A stretch of DNA of 14,831 nucleotides from an uncultured Clostridia bacterium (GCA_945877525.1 CAMDVP010000049.1:1-14831); one strand, 5' to 3'. Counted from the first letter of the stretch, positions 6,136-13,749 are shown. The notes: generated by a model not told the origin, from the sequence alone. Translations and numbers: made by a program.

Positions 6136-7773
6136 ATGAAGGCAGTTAAAACAATCGTCAAAATACTGGTGGTCCTTGTGGTACTGGTCGGGCTTGGCTA
6201 CGGGGGCTATCTTTTTTATGAAAGCAGGCAGACGGCGGATGCGGGCGCGTCGGCTGTGGCCTATTCAAAGGTGACCATCGGCACCGGCACGCTGACCAAG
6301 TCCGTTACAGGCACGGGCAGCCTGGCCATACGCGAGACGGCGGACGTGAGCGTGGATTATCCTGTGGTGATCAGCAAATCGCTGGTGCAGTCCGGCGAGT
6401 CCGTCCACACGGGCGATCCCATTGCCCAGGTGGACACCGACGCGCTCAAGAGCGCCATCATCACCATGAACACCGAGCTGACGGAGCTGGATGCTTCCAT
6501 CGCCCAGCTGGCCGCGGCCTATACCGGCACCAGCACCATTACTCCCTCCGCCGCGGGCCGGGTGAAGCAGATTTACGCCTCCGCCGGCGACATGACCGCC
6601 ACGGTCATGAATGAATACGGCGGGCTGATGCTGCTTTCCGGCGACGGGTACATGAGGGTGACCGTCGACAGCGGCAGCCTGGCGCTCAACGACAGCGTGA
6701 AGGTGCGCAGCGGCGCGAAGAACTACACCGGCACCGTGTCCACTGTGGAGGATGGGATGGCGACGATCCTTTTTGCGGACGATACCACCCTGCCCGGTGA
6801 AACGGTCGCCATCCTGAAGGATTCTGTCCAGATTGGGGAGGGCAAGGCGGAAATCAACATGCCCGTGATGGTGTCCACTTCGGTGGACGGCTATGTGGAC
6901 AAGGTGTATGTGAGCGTAAACAGCTCGGTGACCCGCCGCACCAGCCTGCTGTATGTGACCCATATTCCCGCCGATACGGAGTATGACGACCTGGTGCATC
7001 AGCGCGAGGAGAAGCTGGCGGCTATCGCTGCGGCAAGGGAAACGCTGATTTCCGGGGTAATTCTCTCCGACGCGGACGGCATCGTGTCCTCCATCCAGTC
7101 CGCCTCCCAAACCGAGCTTGAGGCCGGCACAGGGCTGGCCACGGTGTATGTGGGCGACGCCATGGAAATGACCATCTCCGTGGACGAGCTGGACATCATT
7201 TCGGTCGAGCTGGGGCAGAAGGTGTCCATCGCCATGGACGCGGTGACCGACAAGACCTATGATGCGACGGTGAGCTATATCAGCCAGATTGGCACCCCCT
7301 CCTCCGGCGTAACCAATTACAGTGTGACCCTCAGCGTGGAGGGCGACGATCAACTGAAAATCGGCATGAATGGCACGGCCACCATTGTGGTGGAGGAGGT
7401 CACCGACGCGGTGCTGGTACCCCTCACGGCGGTGAGTACCGGCCGGAACGGCTCGTATGTGCTGGTGGATAACGGCGAAAGCGCCACGGAAGGCATCCCA
7501 GGCGAGCAGGTGTTTATCAAAACGGGCCTGAGCAATGAGAACTATGCCCAGGTACTCTCCGGCCTGAGCGCAGGCGACGTGGTGCTGGTGACCCGCACGG
7601 CATCCTCCGGCTCCTCCGGCAATGAGAAGAATGGCATGAATATGGGCGGCATGGACTTTGGCAGTATGCCTTCGGGCGGCATGGACTTTGGCAGCATGCC
7701 CTCCGGCGGCAGCATGCCTTCAGGCGAGCGTCCCTCCGGCGGCGGACAGAACCGCCAGCCCTCCGGAAACTGA
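6136..7773 (+). CDS. Efflux RND/MacA-like periplasmic-adaptor-type (membrane fusion) protein
   Basis: This is the adaptor subunit of a MacAB/YknXYZ-type ABC exporter. The 545 residues comprise a membrane anchor at about 5-27, a lipoyl/barrel-sandwich half at about 72-103 (VDYPVVISKSLVQSGESVHTGDPI), short helical stretches at about 105-128 and 283-304 in place of a long coiled coil, and a second lipoyl-like half at about 308-338 (SDADGIVSSI). A beta-barrel/membrane-proximal region runs to about 487. Two further lipoyl-like strands occur at about 138-168 and 248-275, making it clearly longer than MacA or YknX (roughly 370-390 residues). A low-complexity tail from about 488 is rich in Gly, Ser and Met. 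AGGGG lies 8 nt before the ATG. The ATPase gene follows after 12 bp. The cargo is unknown; an antimicrobial peptide or toxic compound is only a family-based guess. Confidence 0.87.
   Translation: MKAVKTIVKILVVLVVLVGLGYGGYLFYESRQTADAGASAVAYSKVTIGTGTLTKSVTGTGSLAIRETADVSVDYPVVISKSLVQSGESVHTGDPIAQVDTDALKSAIITMNTELTELDASIAQLAAAYTGTSTITPSAAGRVKQIYASAGDMTATVMNEYGGLMLLSGDGYMRVTVDSGSLALNDSVKVRSGAKNYTGTVSTVEDGMATILFADDTTLPGETVAILKDSVQIGEGKAEINMPVMVSTSVDGYVDKVYVSVNSSVTRRTSLLYVTHIPADTEYDDLVHQREEKLAAIAAARETLISGVILSDADGIVSSIQSASQTELEAGTGLATVYVGDAMEMTISVDELDIISVELGQKVSIAMDAVTDKTYDATVSYISQIGTPSSGVTNYSVTLSVEGDDQLKIGMNGTATIVVEEVTDAVLVPLTAVSTGRNGSYVLVDNGESATEGIPGEQVFIKTGLSNENYAQVLSGLSAGDVVLVTRTASSGSSGNEKNGMNMGGMDFGSMPSGGMDFGSMPSGGSMPSGERPSGGGQNRQPSGN
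7651..7725 (+). repeat. 30-bp tandem repeat coding the adaptor tail
   Basis: Two adjacent 30-bp units (7651-7680 and 7681-7710) encode MDFGSMPSGG twice, at residues 506-525. They differ at only three synonymous positions (T/C at unit base 15, then T/C and G/C). A shortened third unit encodes SMPSG. The tail region carries Met at 501, 503, 506, 511, 516, 521 and 527. Confidence 0.9.
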
Positions 7774-7785
7774 CGGAGGCGCGCC

Positions 7786-8478
7786 ATGATTGAAATGAAG
7801 GATATCGTCAAGGATTATGTCATGGGCGGCGAAACCATCCACGCGCTGAACCATGTGTCCCTGCGGGTGGAGGACGGCGAGTATGTGGCCATCATCGGCC
7901 CCAGCGGCAGCGGCAAGTCCACCCTGATGAACGTGATCGGCTGCCTGGATACATCAGACAGCGGCACCTATATTCTCAACGGCAAGCCCATCGGCAAATA
8001 CCGCGAGCGTCAGCTGGCCCGGGTGCGCAACCGGCACATCGGCTTCATCTTCCAGGGCTTCAACCTTCTGCCCAAGCTGACCTGCGCGGAGAATGTGGAA
8101 TTGCCCCTCATCTACCAGAAGCTCCCCCGGGGCGAGCGCCGCCGCCGGGTGAAGGAGGCACTGATGGAGGTGGGCCTTGGAGAGCGCATGCGTCACCGCC
8201 CCAACCAGATGTCCGGCGGACAGCAGCAGCGCTGCGCCATTGCCAGAGCGCTGGCGGCAAGACCCTCCCTGATTCTGGCGGACGAGCCCACCGGCAACCT
8301 GGACAAAAAGACGGGTAATGAAATCATGGCCCTGTTCGACCGGCTACATGAGGAGGGCAATACCATCGTGCTGATTACCCACGACCCCGGCGTGGCCGCC
8401 CGGGCCCAGCGCGTGCTGCGCATGGACGACGGCTGCCTCACTGCTCAGCCGGCCGGCGGAAGGGAGGAGGACGCCTGA
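7786..8478 (+). CDS. MacB/LolD-type ABC transporter ATP-binding protein
   Basis: This is the nucleotide-binding subunit of the exporter. All ABC motifs are intact in 230 residues: Walker A GPSGSGKST at 38-46, Q-loop Gln90, signature MSGGQQQR at 142-149, Walker B LILADE at 162-167 followed by PTGNLD, and H-loop His199 (ITHD). The GFIFQGFNLLPKLT stretch after the Q-loop is typical of the LolD/MacB/YknY group that works with FtsX-fold permeases. GGAGG lies 6 nt upstream of the ATG, 12 bp after the adaptor gene. Its TGA overlaps the permease start in a TGATG, so translation is probably coupled. By analogy the ATPase powers a conformational change in the permease (mechanotransmission) rather than moving substrate through a membrane channel. 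Confidence 0.95.
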   Translation: MIEMKDIVKDYVMGGETIHALNHVSLRVEDGEYVAIIGPSGSGKSTLMNVIGCLDTSDSGTYILNGKPIGKYRERQLARVRNRHIGFIFQGFNLLPKLTCAENVELPLIYQKLPRGERRRRVKEALMEVGLGERMRHRPNQMSGGQQQRCAIARALAARPSLILADEPTGNLDKKTGNEIMALFDRLHEEGNTIVLITHDPGVAARAQRVLRMDDGCLTAQPAGGREEDA

Positions 8479-9647
8479 TGCTTCAGTCCTTCAAGATGGC
8501 CCTGAAGGCCATTGGCGGCAACAAGATGCGCTCCTTCCTCACGGTGCTGGGTGTGGTCATCGGCGTGGTGGCCATCGTGGTACTGGTGGCCATTGCCCAG
8601 GGTACCAATGCCTCGGTGGTGTCCAGCATCGAAAGCATGGGCACCAATATGCTCAGCGTGTCCATTAACGCCAAGCGCACCAATCCCATCACCCTGGATA
8701 ATCTGAGAGAACTGGCCCAGGACGAGTCCATTGCCCATGTGGCTCCCTACACACGGGTTTCCGGCACGATCAAGGCGGGAGTGACCACCTATGACGACGG
8801 GCAGATTATCGGTACCATCCAGGGCTATGACGCCATCCGCGGGTATGAACTGTCCCAGGGCCGCTTCATCACCCAGCCCGACCTGAACAACCGCATTTTT
8901 GTGGCAGTGCTGGGCAGCGAGGCCGCGACGGAGATGTTCGGCAAGACCGACGCGGTGGGCGAAACCTTCTCCATCAACGGCTACACCTTCACGGTGGTGG
9001 GCGTGCTGGAGGCTAACGGCTCCGACTCCACCGGCTCCCAGGACAACCAGATTTTCATTCCCTATACCCTCGCCCAGCGCCTGAGCAACATGACCCGCAT
9101 CAGCAGCTTCTATGTGTCCGCTGTGTCCTCCGATGAAATCTACTTCGCCCAGGCTGCGGTGGAAAGCTATTTGCAGAAGATTTTCCCGACGACCTACAGC
9201 CAGTACAGCGTCTATAATCAGACAGAGATGCTTTCCACTCTGAATGAAACCACCGCTACCCTGACGCTGATGATGGGCGGCATTGCGGCGATCTCGCTGC
9301 TGGTGGGCGGTATCGGCATTATGAACATCATGCTGGTGTCCGTCAGTGAGCGTACGCGGGAAATCGGCATCCGCAAGGCCATTGGCGCCAGCCGGGGCAA
9401 TATCCTTTTGCAGTTCCTCATTGAGGCGCTGGTGGTCAGCCTCATGGGCGGGCTGCTGGGACTGCTGATTTCCCTTGGGGCCATATCGCTGCTGGGACCC
9501 GTGCTGGACATGACGCTCAGCGTGTCCCCCACGGTCGCGGGGGCGGCCATCGGCTTTTCCGTGCTGATCGGCGTGGTATTCGGCATTTACCCGGCCAACA
9601 AGGCTTCCCGCCTCAAGCCCATCGACGCGCTGCATTACGAGGGATAA
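8478..9647 (+). CDS. MacB/FtsX-family ABC transporter permease
   Basis: This membrane subunit of the exporter has 389 residues with the MacB layout. A cytoplasmic N-terminus is followed by a first membrane helix at about 20-41, a large extracellular MacB_PCD domain at about 45-255, and an FtsX domain with three more helices at about 262-287, 312-340 and 352-372. The cytoplasmic loop ERTREIGIRKAIGASRGNI (291-309), which docks on the ATPase, is the most conserved part. The C-terminus YPANKASRLKPIDALHYE is also typical. Unlike Gram-negative MacB, the ATPase is a separate protein, as in YknYZ. The ribosome binding site GGGAGGAGG lies inside the end of the ATPase gene, and the start overlaps its stop. 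I see no clear terminator after it: a 6-bp stem at 9654-9674 lacks a T-run. Confidence 0.94.
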   Translation: MLQSFKMALKAIGGNKMRSFLTVLGVVIGVVAIVVLVAIAQGTNASVVSSIESMGTNMLSVSINAKRTNPITLDNLRELAQDESIAHVAPYTRVSGTIKAGVTTYDDGQIIGTIQGYDAIRGYELSQGRFITQPDLNNRIFVAVLGSEAATEMFGKTDAVGETFSINGYTFTVVGVLEANGSDSTGSQDNQIFIPYTLAQRLSNMTRISSFYVSAVSSDEIYFAQAAVESYLQKIFPTTYSQYSVYNQTEMLSTLNETTATLTLMMGGIAAISLLVGGIGIMNIMLVSVSERTREIGIRKAIGASRGNILLQFLIEALVVSLMGGLLGLLISLGAISLLGPVLDMTLSVSPTVAGAAIGFSVLIGVVFGIYPANKASRLKPIDALHYEG

Positions 9648-9698
9648 GTTCATACAGGCTTCATCTTTGCCTGTTAGCCTGTGGAGGGCCAGGGGAGC

Positions 9699-9713
9699 TT
9701 TTCCAGCGCCGCG
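9699..9713 (+). promoter_or_regulatory. 15-bp box shared with the M13 peptidase promoter (copy 1)
   Basis: TTTTCCAGCGCCGCG occurs here and again at 11243-11257. In both cases its first base is 59 bp before the first base of the -10 hexamer. It is a candidate binding site for a shared regulator. The identity and spacing are directly visible; function is inferred. Confidence 0.45.
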
Positions 9714-9734
9714 CGCCGCAGAATGAAAAAGGGG

Positions 9735-9763
9735 TTTCGCTTTCGGGAAAAATGGTGTATACT
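9735..9763 (+). promoter_or_regulatory. Promoter for the degV-family gene
   Basis: A -10 TATACT (9758-9763) lies 17 bp after a weak -35 TTTCGC (9735-9740). GAAAAAT precedes the -10 at 9747-9753 and recurs at the same place in the M13 peptidase promoter. Transcription would start near 9770, about 38 nt before the start codon. The poor -35 suggests dependence on an activator. Confidence 0.6.
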
Positions 9764-9807
9764 ACTCCTGATTGCATGGCGAAACCGCCGGGAAGAGGTC
9801 ATATCCG

Positions 9808-10695
9808 ATGGAAAACTATGTGCTGAGCTGCTGCTCCACCGCCGATCTGAGCAGAGAACATTTTGAGGAAAGAAACATTCACTATATCTGCTTCCACTAC
9901 CAGTTGGACGGCGTGGACTATCCGGACGACTTGGGGCAGACCATCCCCTTCGACGATTTTTACCAGCGGATGAAGGATGGCGCGGACACCCGCACCTCCC
10001 AGGTCAATACGGAGGAATACGAGGCATACTTTGCTTCCTTCCTGGAGCAGGGCATGGACATATTGCACCTGACGCTGTCCTCCGGTATTTCCGGTTCGAT
10101 CAACTCGGCGCTGATGGCCAAGGTGCGCCTGGAGGCCCGCTATCCCGGCCGGAAGGTGAACATTGTGGATTCCCTGGGCGCGTCCTCGGGCTATGGGCTG
10201 CTGATGAACACGCTGGCCGATCTGCGGGATCAGGGCATGGGCCTGGAGCAGCTGACCCAGTGGGCCAAGGACAACCGGCTCCGCCTGCATCACTGGTTCT
10301 TTTCCACCGACCTGACCTTCTACATCAAGGGCGGACGCGTGAGCAAGACCGCCGGCATGGTGGGCCAGCTGCTGAACATCTGCCCGCTATTGAATATGGA
10401 TGACCAGGGCCGGCTGATTCCCCGGGAAAAAATCCGCACCAAGCGCAAGGTGATCTCCGCCATCGTGGACCGCATGGCCGAGCATGCCGAGGGCGGGCTG
10501 AATTATGCGGGTCGCTGCTACATCTGCCAGTCCGCCTGCTATGACGACGCCCGCGCAGTGGCCGATCTGGTGGAGGCTCGCTTCCCTCATTTGACGGGAA
10601 AGGTGGAAATCTACTCCATCGGCACTACCATTGGCAGTCATACCGGCCCGGGAACCGTGGCGCTGTTTTTCTTCGGCGACCGGCGCAAGGGCTGA
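9808..10695 (+). CDS. DegV/FakB family fatty-acid-binding protein
   Basis: DegV proteins bind a fatty acid, and the FakB members present it to the kinase FakA for phosphorylation and entry into phospholipid synthesis. The 295 residues show the family pattern: STADLS at 10-15, TRTSQVNTEEY at 61-71, LTLSSGISGSINSA at 88-101 (serine-rich carboxylate-binding loop), VDSLGASSGYGLL at 120-132, YIKGGRVSKTAGMVG at 172-186 with LLNICPLL, and IGSHTGPGTVALFF near the end. I chose the ATG at 9808 because AGAGG stands about 9 nt upstream and the protein then begins at the first strand; the in-frame ATG at 9772 is at the predicted transcription start. No fakA-like gene is in the window. It is the first gene of a transcript reaching the terminator at 11039. 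Confidence 0.93.
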   Translation: MENYVLSCCSTADLSREHFEERNIHYICFHYQLDGVDYPDDLGQTIPFDDFYQRMKDGADTRTSQVNTEEYEAYFASFLEQGMDILHLTLSSGISGSINSALMAKVRLEARYPGRKVNIVDSLGASSGYGLLMNTLADLRDQGMGLEQLTQWAKDNRLRLHHWFFSTDLTFYIKGGRVSKTAGMVGQLLNICPLLNMDDQGRLIPREKIRTKRKVISAIVDRMAEHAEGGLNYAGRCYICQSACYDDARAVADLVEARFPHLTGKVEIYSIGTTIGSHTGPGTVALFFFGDRRKG

Positions 10696-10741
10696 TTCAT
10701 TGCAAAACCCACCGCGGAATCCGGAAACGGAAGGATTCACA

Positions 10742-10900
10742 ATGACCATTCGACTGAACATTTCGGATGATCCCAATATCTACACCATCATGGATTTCCT
10801 GTTTGTGACCGAGGAACATATGGCCGAGGATTATTATGAAGCGAACCAATCTGGAGGAGATTCGGTATCATACGGATTACTTTGTGCTGCGAAAGGTTAA
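10742..10900 (+). CDS. Small hypothetical ORF downstream of degV (52 aa)
   Basis: I do not recognise this product. It starts with MTIRLNISDDPNIYTIMDF and is acidic in its first 35 residues, then turns Gly/Ser-rich. AAGGA lies 8 nt before the ATG, and the ORF sits 46 bp after degV and before the shared terminator, so it would be transcribed. The second half may be out of frame: the +1 frame from 10836 gives a more protein-like sequence. It could be a real small protein, a gene with a frameshift, or a remnant of a larger gene. Confidence 0.4.
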   Translation: MTIRLNISDDPNIYTIMDFLFVTEEHMAEDYYEANQSGGDSVSYGLLCAAKG

Positions 10901-10925
10901 GGCAGCACCTGAACGTTGCTTTTGA
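10836..10925 (+). CDS. Tiny overlapping ORF or frameshifted continuation (29 aa)
   Basis: This ORF starts inside the 52-residue ORF, in the +1 frame, with GAGGA 5 nt upstream of the ATG. It encodes a basic peptide containing EEIRYHTDYFVLRKVKA. Either it is a separate, translationally coupled peptide or it is the true C-terminal part of the upstream ORF after a frameshift near 10836. A composite of the two would be about 60 residues. Neither half is recognised. Confidence 0.28.
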   Translation: MKRTNLEEIRYHTDYFVLRKVKAAPERCF

Positions 10926-11242
10926 CCATCTGCTCGAACGGCCTGGCCGGCGTTTTATCCTGACGAATAATATGCGCCGTCCGCAGACGGTATGCCTCTA
11001 CCCCCAAAGGGTGACTGCAGCCACTGCTTGACCCCCTGAAGCGGCAAGAAGATTGCCGCTTTTTTTCGTGCTTCCTCCATCACCGGCCAGAACTGGCTGC
11101 TGGGCATTGACGCCGGCAGTTTCCCCCAAACCAAGGTAAACAAAATGGAAGGGCGACATATTTTCATCTGATTCGGTGTCCATCGTGGCATGGCGAAAGC
11201 CTTGCGGAAAGCGGTTGGATTGGAAAGGGGAAAAGCAGCATG
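10926..11242. other. Non-coding stretch with a terminator and little else
   Basis: Between the tiny ORFs and the 15-bp box I can support only the terminator at 11039-11067. Minus-strand frames are open here (for example 10998-11183 and 10955-11404), but they have no ribosome binding site, cross the terminator and upstream promoter elements, and show no domain I know. A short GCCAG-AA-CTGGC hairpin lies near 11090. A decayed gene or dispersed repeat is possible. Confidence 0.4.
11039..11067 (+). terminator. Strong rho-independent terminator
   Basis: A 9-bp perfect stem AAGCGGCAA (11039-11047) with TTGCCGCTT (11053-11061) encloses the loop GAAGA. A run of seven T (11060-11066) overlaps and follows the stem. 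It ends the degV transcript about 345 nt after the degV stop codon. The minus strand has no T-run after the stem, so it acts in one direction. Confidence 0.92.
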
Positions 11243-11257
11243 TTTTCCAGCGCCGCG
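11243..11257 (+). promoter_or_regulatory. 15-bp box shared with the degV promoter (copy 2)
   Basis: This is the second exact copy of TTTTCCAGCGCCGCG (first at 9699-9713), again starting 59 bp before the -10 hexamer. The bases flanking both copies differ, so the match is exactly 15 bp. Confidence 0.45.
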
Positions 11258-11278
11258 GGGAGGGAACTGCTTCCGCTG

Positions 11279-11307
11279 TTGTGCTCCACCGAAAAATATG
11301 CTATAAT
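11279..11307 (+). promoter_or_regulatory. Promoter for the M13 peptidase gene
   Basis: A consensus -10 TATAAT (11302-11307), extended by an upstream TGC, lies 17 bp after a -35 TTGTGC (11279-11284). Transcription would start near 11314, leaving a leader of about 65 nt with no strong hairpin. Confidence 0.8.
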
Positions 11308-11379
11308 GACCCATCCGTCCAATGTATGCTGCAATCATGGAAATTCCGGCTTTGTATAGCCTTATATGAGGGTGATGGT

Positions 11380-13749
11380 ATGGAAATGCGCAAAATCCTG
11401 TCATGGCTGCTGGCGCTGGTGCTGGCCCTGCTGACGCTTGGCGCCGTGGGGGAAACGGAAACCATCGACGCTGCCCGCGCCGCGCTGCTGCTGCAAACGG
11501 CGGCGGACGCCTATTCCCCGAGCATTACCGCGGAAGCCATCCTTGGGGAGGAAGCTCCTGGCGCGGCGCTGACTCGGGCCGCTGCAGCGCGGATGATTCT
11601 GCGCGCCTTTGGCCCGCTCCCAGAGCCCCATTACCTGCGGGTGCTCATCGGCTACTGGGATACCTGCTTTGAGGATGTGCCGGAGGACTGTGCCGAGGCT
11701 GTGGACAATCTGACCCGTGCAGGGCTGCTTGTTCCTGAGGACAATACCCGCTTTGAGCCGGACGCGATGATGAGCGAAGCGGAGCTGATGCAGCTTGTTG
11801 ACAGGATCCACGCCTACCTGGGGCAAAGCCTGCGGGACGATTTCTGCAATACCGTCAACCATGATCTCTTCTATGAAACGGGTACCTTCATGGGCGAGGA
11901 TCCCAGCTATATCAGCATTGTGAATTATTTGACGGATGAACTGGGTGCGGTGCGGGGGTATCTGGATATCATCAACCAGGCGCTGGAAAGCGATGGCTCT
12001 GATGAAAGCCTGGCGGGCATTGCCGCGTTCATGTCCACCTGGATGGACATTGAGGGCCGCAACCATACCCTGAAGGAAATGACGCCCTATCTGCGTAGCA
12101 TCGAGAAAGCAGAATCAGCCTCCGAGCTGCTGGAAGCGGCGGCGATGATCTCCCGTGAACTGGGCGTGGAGGTGCTGCTGGATTACAACGATGATGTGAT
12201 GTATTCGGTTCCGCTTTTTTCGACCGGCAATGACTGCAATGGTTATCTGTTTACATCCCTGAATCTGTCAGAGCCGGAGAACTATATCACCGACTCCTAC
12301 AGCTTGGCCTGCCGGAAGGAAATCGAGACCCGGATATTCGAGGAATACGGCATGAGCCAGGAGCAGGCGCAGGCGGCGGTGGAGGCGCGGATAAACCTAT
12401 GCCACGATGCCGCTGTGCGTTACTACGAGGATACGAACCGCTGGACTGACTGTGAGCAGTTTTCCGACGTTGACGCGGCGCTGCCCAACCTTTCGCTTGC
12501 CGGCTATATGGACAAGGCGGGGTATGTGCAGACAGAGCAGGTCCTGTTTACGGATCTGCCCCGTACGATCAGCTTCCTGTCCTGCTTTGACGACGAGCAT
12601 CTGGAGGGTTTCCGCGCCACCATGCTGTACAGGCTGCTTCTGGCCTACCGCGGCGCTGTGCCGCCGCGCCTGTTCGATCGCCTGATCGGTTTGTATGCGG
12701 ACTATTACTCTGCGGATACCAGCCTCTACCTTTCCGATTACTTCATCCTGTATACAGCCGCAATTCCTCCGATCCAGTGGCATATGACAAGCGCTTATAC
12801 TGCTTCCGACATCGGCATCAGGACGAGGCAGAAGGCCCTGGCACTCATCGACCGTTATGTGGATGCTTACAGCGGCATGCTCTCTAAGACCGACTGGCTC
12901 TCGGAGGGCACACGGAAGGCCGCGATAGAAAAGCTTGGCCAAATGGGAAAGATCTTCATCTGGATTGACGAGCATTCTGACACCTGGGTGCCTTCCTATC
13001 TGGCTGCGGAGGAGGGCGGCACCATCTTCCAGAACATCACCCGGTATTATCGTTCCATCCGTACTTCGGTTAACGAGCTGGTGAATGCTGCATCAGGTGA
13101 TCCTTCTGCCTCCTTTGTGTACGCGTGTGGGCCGATGTGCGACAGCGCCTTCTATCAGCATGGCATCAATGCGTTCTATATTCCATTGGGCGCCATGATG
13201 GACGGCACATTTGCCCAGGCGGACACCCTTGAAGAGCAGATGGGAAACTTAGGCGTTTTCATCGGTCATGAAATTTCCCACGCCTATGACAACTACTACA
13301 GGAAATTCGTCAGCAGCGTACCGGAAAGCGAGGTATGGACGGAGGAGGACAAAGCCGCTTTCGATGCGCGCCTGGAGGCGATGGCCGATCTGGTGGGCGG
13401 CTATGAATATGGGCCCGGTCTGAGCCAGACCGGCGCGAACATTGTCCGCGAGGCCTGCGCCGACAACGGCTTCATGTGCTGCAGCATGGCCATTGCCGCT
13501 GAAGAGCCGGATTTCGACTACGACCTGTTTTTCCGCACCTATGCATACAGGTCGGCCTCGGTGACCACCAGGAGGTTCTATAACGAATATTGCCTGGATG
13601 AGGTGCATCCCATCGGCCGGGGACGTATCAATCCGCAGCTGATGTGCTTTGACGAGTTCTACGACACCTACGGCGTTACCGAGGGCGACGGCATGTACCT
13701 TCTCCCGGAGAAACGCATCCGGTTCTGGGGCGAAAACGCCAATCCGTGA
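11380..13749 (+). CDS. Secreted M13-family (neprilysin/PepO-like) zinc metallopeptidase with SLH-like N-terminus
   Basis: The 789-residue protein begins with a signal peptide (MEMRK, hydrophobic core at about 6-20, likely cleavage near Ala22-Val-Gly24). Residues about 45-147 resemble S-layer homology repeats: LTRAAAARMILRAFG, then FEDVPEDCAEAVDNLTRAGLL and FEPDAMMSEAELMQLVDRI. The M13 N-domain starts with RDDFCNTVNHDLFYE (about 152-166). The catalytic domain has Asn597-Ala-Phe-Tyr for substrate backbone binding, His630-Glu631-Ile-Ser-His634 (HExxH), and Glu691 with Asp695 (ExxxD). It ends with HPIGRGRINPQ and the terminal MYLLPEKRIRFW. The active site is therefore complete, and the enzyme should cleave peptides at the cell surface. 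GAGG lies 8 nt before the chosen ATG. It has its own promoter. The SLH assignment is weaker than the peptidase one. Confidence 0.92.
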   Translation: MEMRKILSWLLALVLALLTLGAVGETETIDAARAALLLQTAADAYSPSITAEAILGEEAPGAALTRAAAARMILRAFGPLPEPHYLRVLIGYWDTCFEDVPEDCAEAVDNLTRAGLLVPEDNTRFEPDAMMSEAELMQLVDRIHAYLGQSLRDDFCNTVNHDLFYETGTFMGEDPSYISIVNYLTDELGAVRGYLDIINQALESDGSDESLAGIAAFMSTWMDIEGRNHTLKEMTPYLRSIEKAESASELLEAAAMISRELGVEVLLDYNDDVMYSVPLFSTGNDCNGYLFTSLNLSEPENYITDSYSLACRKEIETRIFEEYGMSQEQAQAAVEARINLCHDAAVRYYEDTNRWTDCEQFSDVDAALPNLSLAGYMDKAGYVQTEQVLFTDLPRTISFLSCFDDEHLEGFRATMLYRLLLAYRGAVPPRLFDRLIGLYADYYSADTSLYLSDYFILYTAAIPPIQWHMTSAYTASDIGIRTRQKALALIDRYVDAYSGMLSKTDWLSEGTRKAAIEKLGQMGKIFIWIDEHSDTWVPSYLAAEEGGTIFQNITRYYRSIRTSVNELVNAASGDPSASFVYACGPMCDSAFYQHGINAFYIPLGAMMDGTFAQADTLEEQMGNLGVFIGHEISHAYDNYYRKFVSSVPESEVWTEEDKAAFDARLEAMADLVGGYEYGPGLSQTGANIVREACADNGFMCCSMAIAAEEPDFDYDLFFRTYAYRSASVTTRRFYNEYCLDEVHPIGRGRINPQLMCFDEFYDTYGVTEGDGMYLLPEKRIRFWGENANP

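Noticed and set aside
6265..7353. Minus-strand ORF of 362 codons opposite the adaptor gene
   Set aside because: It has a His/Gly-rich composition, no recognisable fold and no start signal. The plus strand encodes a clear membrane-fusion protein.
8445..9653. Minus-strand ORF of 402 codons opposite the permease gene
   Set aside because: It is very His-rich, with the third-codon pattern of the MacB permease read backwards. It is a shadow of the real gene.
9654..9674. ACAGGC/GCCTGT hairpin after the permease gene as a terminator
   Set aside because: The stem is only 6 bp with a 9-nt loop and no T-run follows. Termination here is not supported.
10998..11183. Minus-strand ORF of 61 codons, also part of a longer open region to 11404
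   Set aside because: There is no ribosome binding site before the ATG, it crosses the plus-strand terminator hairpin, and I know no family that it matches. It could be a repeat, so it is kept only as an open question.
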